From JBQTKD01 sp052386455 (GTDB taxonomy: Bacteria; Actinomycetota; Actinomycetes; Sporichthyales; Sporichthyaceae): a stretch of 38,437 nt of DNA. The position numbers were made by a program, and so were the translations under genes. The stretch covers positions 1 to 38,437 of the forward strand of contig JBQTKD010000071.1 in NCBI GenBank assembly GCA_052386455.1. Direction: 5' to 3'. Of this stretch, positions 1 through 7,456 are shown piece after piece (positions within the stretch are counted from its first letter, which is position 1; each line of letters opens with the position of its first letter). The notes beneath the pieces were generated by a model, which was not told the DNA's origin, made no database searches, and was given only the letters and a program-made list of their open reading frames with translations.

Positions 1-194
1 TCGGACACCGTCGAGGCCTTCCGGACTGGTTGCTTGGTCGCTACCGATCCTTGAAGGCCTCGTCCCGTTTCCGGCTCAAGCTGCGCTACTCGGCGAGTCC
101 CGCCCCCACCTCAGCTCTGAAGAGCCACCAATGCGTTGACGCCGGTACCCGTGCGGAGAATTATGGGCAGCCCCGACTGAAGGAACGCCCCCTG
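1..194. other. Leading region without a confident gene
   Basis: No convincing complete gene is visible here. One plus-strand frame runs from the window edge to a TGA at 52-54 and could be the last 17 codons of an upstream gene, but it is too short to identify. A 9-bp inverted repeat (CGAGGCCTT at 12-20, AAGGCCTCG at 54-62) straddles that putative stop and could be a weak terminator or chance. The frame of the following regulator is open back to the window start, but the Shine-Dalgarno site and the domain both favour the start at 195. Confidence 0.3.
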
Positions 195-617
195 ATGTCG
201 CCGACGAATCAACCCCATCGCCAACGCCATTGGATCTGCGCGCTGCAGATCGCCGAGCGGAGGCGCAGCCTCGGGCTCACGCAACAGGACGTGGTGGACC
301 GACTGGCCGAGTTCAACGTCTCGGCCACGAACCGGACACTGTCGGCCATGGAACACGGTCAGGGCATCGACGTAGGCCGGCTGCCGGAGATGGCGATGGC
401 CCTGAACTGCACGGTCACGTTCCTGCTCGGGCTCACCGAGGACCCGCTCAGTTGGGTTCCCGACGCCGTGGCGCAGGAGGGGTCGACCGGCGGGCGGCAC
501 TCACCCGTCGCCGTCCCCCAGGTCACCGCCAACTCCCGGCCCAACCTGATGCGCTTCGCGGGGATCGAGCCGGTAGCGGCCCGGCCGGCACGGCCGCGAG
601 CGACCAGCCGTGCATGA
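195..617 (+). CDS. XRE-family helix-turn-helix transcriptional regulator
   Basis: A 140-aa cytoplasmic DNA-binding protein. Residues of about 15-75 fit the lambda-repressor-like XRE fold: a basic first helix, the LGLTQQDVVDRL turn, then a recognition helix with SATNRTLSAMEHG. The tail is Pro/Arg-rich. The reading frame is open upstream, but ATG 195 has AAGGA at 181-185 and places the domain near the N-terminus. The last 8 nt overlap the GTG of hypA, so the two are probably co-transcribed and translationally coupled. It may therefore control the hyp genes or a hydrogenase operon outside the window. The target is unknown; only the fold is seen. Confidence 0.75.
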   Translation: MSPTNQPHRQRHWICALQIAERRRSLGLTQQDVVDRLAEFNVSATNRTLSAMEHGQGIDVGRLPEMAMALNCTVTFLLGLTEDPLSWVPDAVAQEGSTGGRHSPVAVPQVTANSRPNLMRFAGIEPVAARPARPRATSRA

Positions 618-951
618 ACTGGCCCTCTGCGCGGCGATCGCGGACATCGCCGGGCGCAGGGCCGGCGACCGCCGCGTCGAGGTCGTCCACCTGAAGGTGG
701 GGCAACTGCGCCAGGTGGTGCCCGACGCCCTGACGTTCTGCTGGTCGATGCTCGTGGAGGACACCGACCTGGCCGGGGCCGCCCTCGACCTCGATCGCAT
801 CGACGCGGTGCTGGAGTGCCGGACCTGCGGCGCACGCACCGGCGTCGGCTTCCCGCCCACCTTGGCCTGCGGGCGGTGCGCCGGATTCGACATTGCCGTC
901 CTCGCCGGCGAGGAGTTCGAGGTCACGGCCCTGGACCTGGCGCCGGTGTAG
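610..951 (+). CDS. hypA: Hydrogenase/urease nickel incorporation protein HypA
   Basis: A 113-aa nickel metallochaperone. In the known family, HypA delivers Ni(II) to the [NiFe]-hydrogenase large subunit together with HypB. The N-terminal Met-His-Glu nickel-binding motif forms only if translation starts at GTG 610, which decides the start. A structural zinc site is made by two CxxC pairs (C70/C73 and C87/C90). Length is normal for HypA. It overlaps the upstream XRE regulator by 8 nt and lies 41 nt before hypB, so this looks like one operon. No hydrogenase structural gene is in the window; it could lie to the left. Confidence 0.93.
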   Translation: MHELALCAAIADIAGRRAGDRRVEVVHLKVGQLRQVVPDALTFCWSMLVEDTDLAGAALDLDRIDAVLECRTCGARTGVGFPPTLACGRCAGFDIAVLAGEEFEVTALDLAPV

Positions 952-992
952 GCCTGCGTCACGCGCACGTCGTCGTACGAGGAGGCACCGTC

Positions 993-1784
993 GTGGGCCG
1001 ATTCCACCGGCAGGACCAAGGCGAGCACGGTCACGGCCACGGCCATGGCCATGGCCACGGCCATTCGCACGACCACGGGGACTTCTCGGGGTACGGCACG
1101 GGGCCGGAACGAATCTCGGTGCTCGAGCGCATCTTCGACGAGAACGACCGGGTGGCCGCGGCCAATCGCGCCGACCTGGCCGCCGCCGGATGTTGGTCCA
1201 TCAACCTGATGTCCGCCCCCGGCGCGGGCAAGACGACGCTGCTGGCGCGCACGCTGCGAGCGGTCGCGAGCCGTTGGCGCGTCGGGGTGATCGAGGGCGA
1301 CATCGAAACCTCGCTCGACGCGGACCGTCTGGCCGGCCTCGGCGCCGTCGTGGAGTTGGTGAACACCGGAAACGGGTTCGGCGGCGAGTGCCACCTCGAC
1401 GCCCCGATGGTGCGATCGGCGCTGGCCCGCCTCCCGCTGGCCAGCCTAGATCTGGTCGTGGTGGAGAACGTGGGCAATCTGGTCTGCCCGGCGGAGTTCG
1501 ACGTGGGCGCCCACTCTCGCGTCATGGTGCACGCGATCACCGAGGGCGAAGAGAAGCCGCTCAAGTACCCGGTGATGTTCCGCGCCGCCGACTTGGTCCT
1601 GGTGAACAAGATCGATCTACTGCCACATCTGGACGTCCGACTCGAGGACTTCTACGCCAACCTGCACCGCGTGCACCCGGGCGTCCCCACGCTCGAGGTG
1701 AGCGCACGCACCGGGGCCGGACTGGACGCGTGGTGCGAGTGGCTGACCGCGCGCGGCGCGCGCTCGGCCGCGCCGATCGGCTAG
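993..1784 (+). CDS. hypB: Hydrogenase nickel incorporation GTPase HypB
   Basis: A 263-aa SIMIBI-class GTPase that works with HypA in nickel insertion. Residues 12-28 alternate His with Gly, Ser or Asp, giving nine histidines, the nickel-storage stretch found in some HypB proteins. The P-loop SAPGAGKTT lies at about 74-82. The metal-site segment with GECHLDAP and the guanine-specificity motif NKIDL follow. GTG 993 has GAGGAGG seven bases upstream; the longer open frame reads into hypA in a different phase and was rejected. The TAG stop shares the tetranucleotide CTAG with the stop of the convergent dapC. Confidence 0.94.
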   Translation: MGRFHRQDQGEHGHGHGHGHGHGHSHDHGDFSGYGTGPERISVLERIFDENDRVAAANRADLAAAGCWSINLMSAPGAGKTTLLARTLRAVASRWRVGVIEGDIETSLDADRLAGLGAVVELVNTGNGFGGECHLDAPMVRSALARLPLASLDLVVVENVGNLVCPAEFDVGAHSRVMVHAITEGEEKPLKYPVMFRAADLVLVNKIDLLPHLDVRLEDFYANLHRVHPGVPTLEVSARTGAGLDAWCEWLTARGARSAAPIG

Positions 1785-2869
1785 GCGCCCAGCCGCGCAG
1801 CTCCCGCCGCGATTCGCTCGTCCGTGGCGGTCAGCGCGACGCGCACGTGCCGCTGCCCCGCCGCGCCGTAGAACTCCCCGGGCGCCACCAGAATCCCGCG
1901 CGCGGCGAGCCAGTCCACGCCGGCCCAGCAGTCCTCGTCCCGCGTCGCCCAGAGGTAGAGCCCGGCGTTGGAGTGCTCGATGCGAAACCCCGCTCGCTCC
2001 AGCGCGGGCCGCAGCAGTTCGCGCCGCGCGTGATACCGCTTGCGCTGCTCCTGCACGTGCAGGTCGTCGCCCAGCGCCGCGATCGTCGCGGCCTGCACCG
2101 GCGCGGGCACCATCATCCCGGCGTGCTTGCGAATCTCCAGGAGCTCGGCGATCACCCGGGCGTCGCCGGCGACGAACGCGGCGCGGTACCCGGCCAGGTT
2201 GGATCGCTTGGACAGCGAGTACACCGACAGCACGCCGTCCAGGCTTCCGCCGCATACGTCCGCGTGCAGCACCGAGACCGGGTCGAGGTCCCAGCCGAAC
2301 TCGGCGTAGCACTCGTCCGACACAAGCAGCGCGTCGTGCTCGCGGGCCCAGGCCACGAGGGCCGCGATCTGCTCCGGGGTCTGCACCCGCCCCGAGGGGT
2401 TGGCCGGGGAGTTGACCCACACCAGCTTGACCGGGCAAGGCGCCCGGTCGAGCTCGGCCGGGTCGTCCGCACAGAACGGCGTCGCCCCGCACAGCCGGGC
2501 TCCGACGTCGTACGTTGGGTAGGCCAGCGGCGGGTGGGCAACCACGTCTCCCGGACCCAGGCCGAGCAGCCACGGCAGCGTCGCGACCAGTTCCTTCGAA
2601 CCGATCGTCGGCAGCACATTGGCCGGCCCGACCGCGTGCGCGCCGAACCGTGCGGTCAGGAACGACGCGATCGCCGCACGGAGCGCGGGCGTGCCGGATG
2701 TCGGCGGGTACCCGGGGGCGTCGGCAGCCGCCGCGAGGGCGTCCTGAACCACCTTGGGGGCCGGGTCGACGGGCGTGCCGACCGAGAGGTCCACCAAGCC
2801 GCCGGGGTGCGCGCTCGCGCGTTCCTTGGCCGGGATCAGGCGGTCCCAGGGAAACTCGGGGACCCTCAC
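1781..2869 (-). CDS. dapC: Succinyldiaminopimelate transaminase
   Basis: A 362-aa PLP-dependent class I/II aminotransferase that makes N-succinyl-LL-2,6-diaminopimelate in the lysine/peptidoglycan precursor pathway. The PLP lysine sits in SLSKRSNLAGYR, characteristic of the actinobacterial DapC group. Also visible are NSPANPSG, the DECYAEFGW segment and a C-terminal arginine region. GTG 2869 lies one base after the fdxA stop and gives the usual N-terminus VPEFPWDRLIPAK. The fdxA-dapC order is a common actinobacterial arrangement, so the two are surely co-transcribed. The gene is convergent with hypB. Confidence 0.92.
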   Translation of the reverse strand: MRVPEFPWDRLIPAKERASAHPGGLVDLSVGTPVDPAPKVVQDALAAAADAPGYPPTSGTPALRAAIASFLTARFGAHAVGPANVLPTIGSKELVATLPWLLGLGPGDVVAHPPLAYPTYDVGARLCGATPFCADDPAELDRAPCPVKLVWVNSPANPSGRVQTPEQIAALVAWAREHDALLVSDECYAEFGWDLDPVSVLHADVCGGSLDGVLSVYSLSKRSNLAGYRAAFVAGDARVIAELLEIRKHAGMMVPAPVQAATIAALGDDLHVQEQRKRYHARRELLRPALERAGFRIEHSNAGLYLWATRDEDCWAGVDWLAARGILVAPGEFYGAAGQRHVRVALTATDERIAAGAARLGA

Positions 2870-2870
2870 G

Positions 2871-3197
2871 TCAGTGGTCGTGCTCCTGCGGCGGCAGGCC
2901 GACGACGAACGCGTGGTCGCGCCCGGTATTGCCGAGCTTGGCGGCGCCGCCGGGCGAGCCGAGGTCGTCGAAGAACTCGACGTTCGCCTTGTAGAAGTCC
3001 TTCCACTGATCGGGGACGTCGTCCTCGTAGTAGATGGCCTCGACCGGGCACACCGGCTCGCAGGCGCCACAGTCGACGCACTCGTCCGGGTGGATGTAGA
3101 GCATCCGCCCGCCCTCGTAGATGCAGTCGACCGGACACTCCTCGATACAGGCCTTGTCCTTGAGGTCGACGCAGGGCTGAGCGATCACATAGGTCAC
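2871..3197 (-). CDS. fdxA: Seven-iron (3Fe-4S/4Fe-4S) ferredoxin
   Basis: A 108-aa soluble electron carrier. Eight cysteines are visible (C9, C17, C21, C25, C40, C43, C46, C50). They give the C-x7-C-x3-CP arrangement for the 3Fe-4S cluster and CxxCxxCxxxCP for the 4Fe-4S cluster. The acidic C-terminal half matches FdxA-type ferredoxins of mycobacteria and streptomycetes. GTG 3197 is preceded by AAGGAGG with 9-nt spacing. It is the first gene of the fdxA-dapC unit and is divergent from the acetyltransferase; the 114-nt gap must hold both promoters. Such ferredoxins can feed P450s or other redox enzymes; its partner here is unknown. Confidence 0.93.
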   Translation of the reverse strand: MTYVIAQPCVDLKDKACIEECPVDCIYEGGRMLYIHPDECVDCGACEPVCPVEAIYYEDDVPDQWKDFYKANVEFFDDLGSPGGAAKLGNTGRDHAFVVGLPPQEHDH

Positions 3198-3311
3198 GGG
3201 TGGGTTCCTCCTTGCAGGCACCGGGCCGTTCCGGCGGTGCGACGCCGGAGAGCCACTCACTGCCTAGTATCGCCAGCAGGCAGCGAGGTCACGACAAACG
3301 GGGGGGCAAAC

Positions 3312-4283
3312 GTGTTGTGGCGTCTTGCTCACTCCATCACGCCGGAGGACGTTGGCGCCCGGGTTTCCGTGCGCCGGATGCTTCCGGAAGGCGGGATGGC
3401 GGACGCCGTCGGAGTGCTCCTGCGCTGGTCCGAGGGCGTGCTGGCGGTGCAGCGCCGAGACGGGACGGTGGTCGAGATCGCCCAGGACACCCTGGTGGCG
3501 GGCAAGCGGGTACCACCGCGCCCGGCGATCGCGCGCTCCCATTCGCAGGTCTCGGTGCGGGACCTCCAGGAGGTCGCCGCCGCCGGCTGGCCCGCGCCGG
3601 AGACGCATTCGCTGGGCGACTGGCTGCTCCGCGCCGGCGGGGGCTGGACCATGCGGGCGAACTCCGTACTCGCCCTCGGCGATCCCGGCTGCGGCCTCGC
3701 CGAAGCGCTGGCGCAGGTCCGCGCCTGGTACGCCGAGCGGAGCCTGCCGGCCCGGTTCTGCCTGCCGCTGCCCCTGGTGGCGGAGCTGGACGCCACGCTC
3801 GCCGAGCACGGCTGGACCGGCCCCCCGGACAACCACGAGGTGCTCCTGCTGACCGGGGACACCGCCGCGCTCGACGGCCCCTCCCCCGAGCGTCCCCCGG
3901 TGCGCCTGACCGCATCGCCCAGTCCCGAGTGGCTCGTCGCGTGCTCCGCCAACGGTCCCGTCCCGGACGTCGGCGTGCAGGTGCTGACCGCTCCGGAGTC
4001 GGCGGTCTTCGGCGAGGTGCACCAGGACGGCGCGGTCGTGGCGATCGGCCGGGCCACGGTGGAGCGGGGCTGGGTCGGCATCACCACCGTCGAGGTGCGT
4101 CCGGACGCCCGCCGGCGCGGCCTGGCTCGGCAGGTAGTCGCCGCCCTGGTGGCGCACGGGCGGGCGCAGGGCGCCCGGCACGCGTACCTGCAGGTCTCCT
4201 CGTCCAACACCCCGGCACGGGCGCTGTACGACGCCATGGGCCTGACGGTGCATCACGTCTACCGGTATCGGGTGGCGCCGTGA
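3312..4283 (+). CDS. GNAT-family N-acetyltransferase (Rv0428c-like)
   Basis: A 323-aa protein. The first ~65 residues form a small beta-rich domain (VGVLLRWSEGVLAVQRRDGTV) like the SH3-like domain of Rv0428c-type actinobacterial acetyltransferases. The C-terminal ~100 residues are a GNAT fold with acetyl-CoA pyrophosphate loop VEVRPDARRRGLARQVV and the SSSNTPARALYDAMGL helix. The substrate is unknown. GTG 3312 is chosen because the homologous domain begins there; the upstream open frame crosses fdxA and is a shadow. The start has no strong Shine-Dalgarno site. The gene is divergent from fdxA. Confidence 0.85.
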   Translation: MLWRLAHSITPEDVGARVSVRRMLPEGGMADAVGVLLRWSEGVLAVQRRDGTVVEIAQDTLVAGKRVPPRPAIARSHSQVSVRDLQEVAAAGWPAPETHSLGDWLLRAGGGWTMRANSVLALGDPGCGLAEALAQVRAWYAERSLPARFCLPLPLVAELDATLAEHGWTGPPDNHEVLLLTGDTAALDGPSPERPPVRLTASPSPEWLVACSANGPVPDVGVQVLTAPESAVFGEVHQDGAVVAIGRATVERGWVGITTVEVRPDARRRGLARQVVAALVAHGRAQGARHAYLQVSSSNTPARALYDAMGLTVHHVYRYRVAP

Positions 4284-4365
4284 CCCCGGCATCGACCGCT
4301 TGCGTCCGAACGAACGGTTGCCATAGCGCCCGCTTCTTCGGACGTTGCGCACTTCCGGGCTCGCG

Positions 4366-5214
4366 ATGATCGCGGAGCGCCGAGCGCTGTTCGCCGCGGC
4401 GGCCGCCGACACGGCCGGCCCGCTGGACCTGCCCTGCCTCCTTCTGGGTGCCGAGGTGGACGCGGAACTCGACGTCCCCGGCCTGCGGGCACGGCTGGAC
4501 GGACTGGCCGAGATCGTCGGCGCCGGGCTGCCGGGAGACGCGAGCCCGTCGGCGATCGGCCGGCACCTGCGCGCCACGCTCGGTGGGGACGTGGGCTTTG
4601 CCGGCTCCCCGGCGGACTACGACGATCTGCGCTCCTCGCTGCTGCACGAGGTCCTCGGCCGCCGGCGGGGGCTGCCGATCCTGCTCTCGGTGGTGTGGCT
4701 GGAGGTGGCTCGCCGCCTCGGCGTTCCCGCCCACGGCATCGGCCTGCCGGGGCACTTCGTCGTCGGCATCGGAGACGAGGAGGCTGCCCGCACCATCGCC
4801 GAACCCCATGCGTCGGACCGGGCGCCGTTCGTGCTCGTCGACCCCTTCGCCGGCGGCACGCCCTTCCCGGTCGCGGCCGTCTACCGCGCGGTCGGGCATT
4901 CCCCGACGGCACGCGATCTGCGCCCGTGGGACACTTCTCGGACGATGTTCCGCATTCTGACCAACATCCGGAACTGGGCCGGCGGCGCGGACCGGGTGCG
5001 CACCCGCCTCTGGGCGCTGGAACTCTCGCTCCTGCTGCCGAACTGCCCGGACGAACTCCGCCGCGAGCACGGCGAAACCCTTGCCCGAGCCGGGGAGTTC
5101 GCCGCCGCGGCCAACGCCCTGGAAACCTTCGCGGAACGCGTCGAAGCCGAACAGCCCCTCGTCGCCAAGACCGCCCGCCAGGACGCCCGCACCGCCCGCT
5201 CCAGGCTGAACTAG
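4366..5214 (+). CDS. SirB1-type transglutaminase-like protein
   Basis: A 282-aa protein of the SirB1/YchA transglutaminase-like superfamily. The central block is diagnostic: a Ser/Leu-rich stretch with LLHEVLGRRRGLPILLSVVWLEVARRLG, then GLPGHFVVGI and VDPFAGG. The usual catalytic Cys of true transglutaminases is not evident, as is common in this family, so enzymatic activity is doubtful. The C-terminal helical part (LTNIRNWAGGAD onward) resembles the tetratricopeptide-like tail of family members. ATG 4366 is preferred over TTG 4345; neither has a strong ribosome site. The TAG shares CTAG with the convergent rocD stop. Cellular role is not established. Confidence 0.78.
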   Translation: MIAERRALFAAAAADTAGPLDLPCLLLGAEVDAELDVPGLRARLDGLAEIVGAGLPGDASPSAIGRHLRATLGGDVGFAGSPADYDDLRSSLLHEVLGRRRGLPILLSVVWLEVARRLGVPAHGIGLPGHFVVGIGDEEAARTIAEPHASDRAPFVLVDPFAGGTPFPVAAVYRAVGHSPTARDLRPWDTSRTMFRILTNIRNWAGGADRVRTRLWALELSLLLPNCPDELRREHGETLARAGEFAAAANALETFAERVEAEQPLVAKTARQDARTARSRLN

Positions 5215-6455
5215 GGCCGGAGCGCCTCGGCGAGGGTGTCGACGGCCCAGTCGAGCTCGGGCTTGGTGATGGTCAGCGGCGGGGCGAGGCGGATCGTGGC
5301 GCCGTGGGTGTCCTTGGCGAGCAGGCCGCGGTCGAGCAGGCGCAGGCAGATCTCCCGACCGGTTGCGAGCGCCGGGTCGATGTCGACGCCGGCCCACAGC
5401 CCACGGCCGCGGACGGCGGTGACGCCGAGTGGGGCCAGTTCGCGGAGGCGGCCGTGCAGGTGCTCACCCAGCGTCGCGGCGCGGGCCTGGAACTCGCCGG
5501 TGGACAGCAGCCGCACGACGGCCCGGCCGACGGCGCACGCGAGCGGGTTGCCCCCGAAGGTGGAGCCGTGCTGGCCGGGCTTCAGGACGCCGAGGACGGC
5601 GGCGTCGGCGACGACGGCGGAGACCGGCACGATGCCGCCGCCGAGCGCCTTGCCGAGCAGGTACATGTCTGGGACGACCTGCTCGTGGTCGCAGGCGAAC
5701 GTGGCGCCGGTGCGGCCGAGGCCGGACTGGATCTCGTCGGCGGCGAACAGGACGTTGTGCCGGGTGCAGAGGTCGCGGACCGCGCGCAGGTACCCGGTGG
5801 GCGGCACGAGCACGCCTGCCTCGCCCTGGATCGGCTCGAGCAAGACCGCGACGGTGGTGGCGTCGATCGCGGCCTCGAGCGCCGCCGCGTCCCCGTAGGG
5901 GACGATCCGGAAGCCGGGCGTGAACGGGCCGAAGTCGCCGCGGGCGTCGTCGTCGGTGGAGAAGGACACGACGGTCGTGGTGCGGCCGTGGAAGTTGCCG
6001 TCGGCGACGACGATCGTCGCCTGCCCGGCCGGCACCCCCTTCACGGTGTAGCCCCATTTGCGGGCCACCTTGATCGCGGTTTCGACGGCCTCGGCGCCGG
6101 TGTTCATCGGCAGCACCATCTGCTTGCCGGCGAGGTCGCCGAGTTCGGCGCAGAACTCGTAGAGGCCGTCGTGGTCGAAGGCGCGGCTGGTCAGCGTGAG
6201 GCGGTCGAGCTGCTCGCGGGCGGCGGCCAGCAGCTCCGGGTGGCCGTGGCCGAAGTTGAGCGCCGAGTACGCCGACAGGCAGTCCAGGAACCGACGCCCC
6301 GTCACATCCTCTACCCAGCAGCCTTCCGCGCTGGTGACGACCACCGGGAGCGGGTGGTAGTTGTGGGCGCAGCGGTCAACGAGCGAGTGCGACGAGCGAG
6401 GAACGAGTGAGGAGCCCGAGCGATTGACGACACCGAGCGATGGCGACATGGTCAT
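5211..6455 (-). CDS. rocD: Ornithine--oxo-acid transaminase
   Basis: A 414-aa class III PLP aminotransferase converting ornithine plus 2-oxoglutarate to glutamate semialdehyde and glutamate. It shows the AHNYHPLPVVV segment typical of ornithine aminotransferases, MNTGAEAVETAIK, the DEIQSGLGRTG aspartate motif and the PLP lysine in LLGKALGGG. The ATG at 6455 overlaps the ddaH stop as ATGA, so translation is coupled. The first ~30 residues are an unusual Ser/Arg/Leu-rich extension encoded by a GAGCGAG-type repeat (6380-6422) also present at 20899-20928. Together with ddaH it forms an arginine/methylarginine catabolic unit. Confidence 0.93.
   Translation of the reverse strand: MTMSPSLGVVNRSGSSLVPRSSHSLVDRCAHNYHPLPVVVTSAEGCWVEDVTGRRFLDCLSAYSALNFGHGHPELLAAAREQLDRLTLTSRAFDHDGLYEFCAELGDLAGKQMVLPMNTGAEAVETAIKVARKWGYTVKGVPAGQATIVVADGNFHGRTTTVVSFSTDDDARGDFGPFTPGFRIVPYGDAAALEAAIDATTVAVLLEPIQGEAGVLVPPTGYLRAVRDLCTRHNVLFAADEIQSGLGRTGATFACDHEQVVPDMYLLGKALGGGIVPVSAVVADAAVLGVLKPGQHGSTFGGNPLACAVGRAVVRLLSTGEFQARAATLGEHLHGRLRELAPLGVTAVRGRGLWAGVDIDPALATGREICLRLLDRGLLAKDTHGATIRLAPPLTITKPELDWAVDTLAEALRP
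6380..6422 (+). repeat. GAGCGAG-rich dispersed repeat, copy 1, inside rocD
   Basis: A 43-nt GAGCGAG/ACGAGTGAGGAGCCCGAG run encoding residues ~12-25 of RocD in frame on the minus strand. Its reverse complement shares three words with 20899-20928. Ornithine aminotransferases normally lack this Ser/Leu/Arg-rich leader. Confidence 0.5.
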
Positions 6456-7342
6456 GGGCGCAGCTCCAGGGTGCAGCACTTCGGTCCGCCGCCGGACTTG
6501 CGGAACTCGGACATGTCCACCGCCACGGGCTCGTAGCCACGGGCACGCAGCCCGACGACCATCTCGCGGGCCTGCACCGGCACCGCGACGTTGCGTCCGT
6601 CGGAGACGCTGTTCAGCCCGAAGGCGGCGGCGTCGGCCTCGGTGGCCAGCAGCGCGTCCGGGAACATCCGACGCAGGACCGCCCGACTGCCGGGCGAGAA
6701 CGCGGGCGGGAAGTAGGCGATGTCGTGGTCGCCGAGGACGGTCAGGGCGGTGTCCAGGTGGTAGTACCGCGGGTCGACGAGAGTCAGCGAGACCACCGGC
6801 TTGCCGAGGTACTCCTGGGCCTCGGCGTGTGCGGCGCGGGCAGTCCGAAATCCTGTGCCGGCCAGGACGAACTCGCCGACGTCGAGGAAGTCACCCTCGC
6901 CCTCGTTGTCCGCTTCCGTGTCCGCGAACTCGACGACCGAGTCGTCGGCGCGAAGCCACTCGGAGTACGCCGGGCCCTCGGGCTGACGCTGCGGCTTCGC
7001 GAAGCGTGCGCCGAGCGCCTTGCCGTCCACGACCAAGCCACCGTTGGCCGCGAAGACCATGTCAGGCAAGCCGGGCAGCGGATCGATGAAGCTGACGGTG
7101 TGCCCGAGCGCGCGGTACACGTCGCGCAGGTTCTCCCACTGTCGCATCGCCAGCGCCCGGTCCACGGGGACCTGCGGGTCCATCCACGGGTTGATCGTGT
7201 ACTCGACCCCGAAGTACTCGGGGCGGCACATCAAATAGTGCCGAGGGCGCGCGACCCGTGGGGTCGGCAGCGCGGTGACGGTGGCGGATGGGCCGGTGCT
7301 CGGCGCAACGCCGGGCCGGCCGGCGGGCTGGGTCAGCGTCAT
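6452..7342 (-). CDS. ddaH: Dimethylargininase-type amidinohydrolase
   Basis: A 296-aa member of the amidinotransferase/DDAH superfamily (pentein fold). These enzymes hydrolyse methylated arginine to citrulline plus methylamine. Supporting motifs are the GEGDFLDVG segment, the histidine in YYHLDTALTVL and the C-terminal nucleophile context GGGPKCCTLELRP (C289 or C290). It is first in the ddaH-rocD unit with an ATGA overlap. Substrate (dimethylarginine versus arginine) cannot be fixed from sequence, but the rocD coupling is the usual actinobacterial pairing. The 114-nt upstream gap to the divergent hydrolase holds repeated CGTTGCG sites, candidate binding sites for the nearby Lrp protein. Confidence 0.88.
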   Translation of the reverse strand: MTLTQPAGRPGVAPSTGPSATVTALPTPRVARPRHYLMCRPEYFGVEYTINPWMDPQVPVDRALAMRQWENLRDVYRALGHTVSFIDPLPGLPDMVFAANGGLVVDGKALGARFAKPQRQPEGPAYSEWLRADDSVVEFADTEADNEGEGDFLDVGEFVLAGTGFRTARAAHAEAQEYLGKPVVSLTLVDPRYYHLDTALTVLGDHDIAYFPPAFSPGSRAVLRRMFPDALLATEADAAAFGLNSVSDGRNVAVPVQAREMVVGLRARGYEPVAVDMSEFRKSGGGPKCCTLELRP

Positions 7343-7437
7343 GGCCTCACGCTAGAAACGATCACCTGTGCGCGTGCGCGAAAACGTTGCGCGTTGGCGG
7401 CGCTTCGTTGCGGATTTCGACGTTCTTCGGCGCAACG
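7304..7437. promoter_or_regulatory. Cluster of CGTTGCG sites between ddaH and the divergent hydrolase
   Basis: CGTTGCG occurs at 7385-7391 and 7406-7412 (21 bp apart, two helical turns), and its complement CGCAACG at 7431-7437 and 7304-7310. The last lies inside the start of ddaH, and two of the copies extend to CGGCGCAACGC. Helically phased repeated sites are what Lrp/AsnC octamers bind, and an Lrp gene lies 0.6 kb away. The binding protein is inferred. Confidence 0.45.
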
Positions 7438-7456
7438 CTGCGGGCAGTATGGAGCA

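Noticed and set aside
1024..1080. GGCCAC/GGCCAT run as a tandem DNA repeat
   Set aside because: It encodes the His-Gly nickel-binding stretch of HypB; the repetition follows from the protein.
893..3163. Long Arg/Pro-rich frame over hypB and dapC
   Set aside because: Its composition is that of GC-rich shadow frames, and it crosses three recognised genes in other frames.
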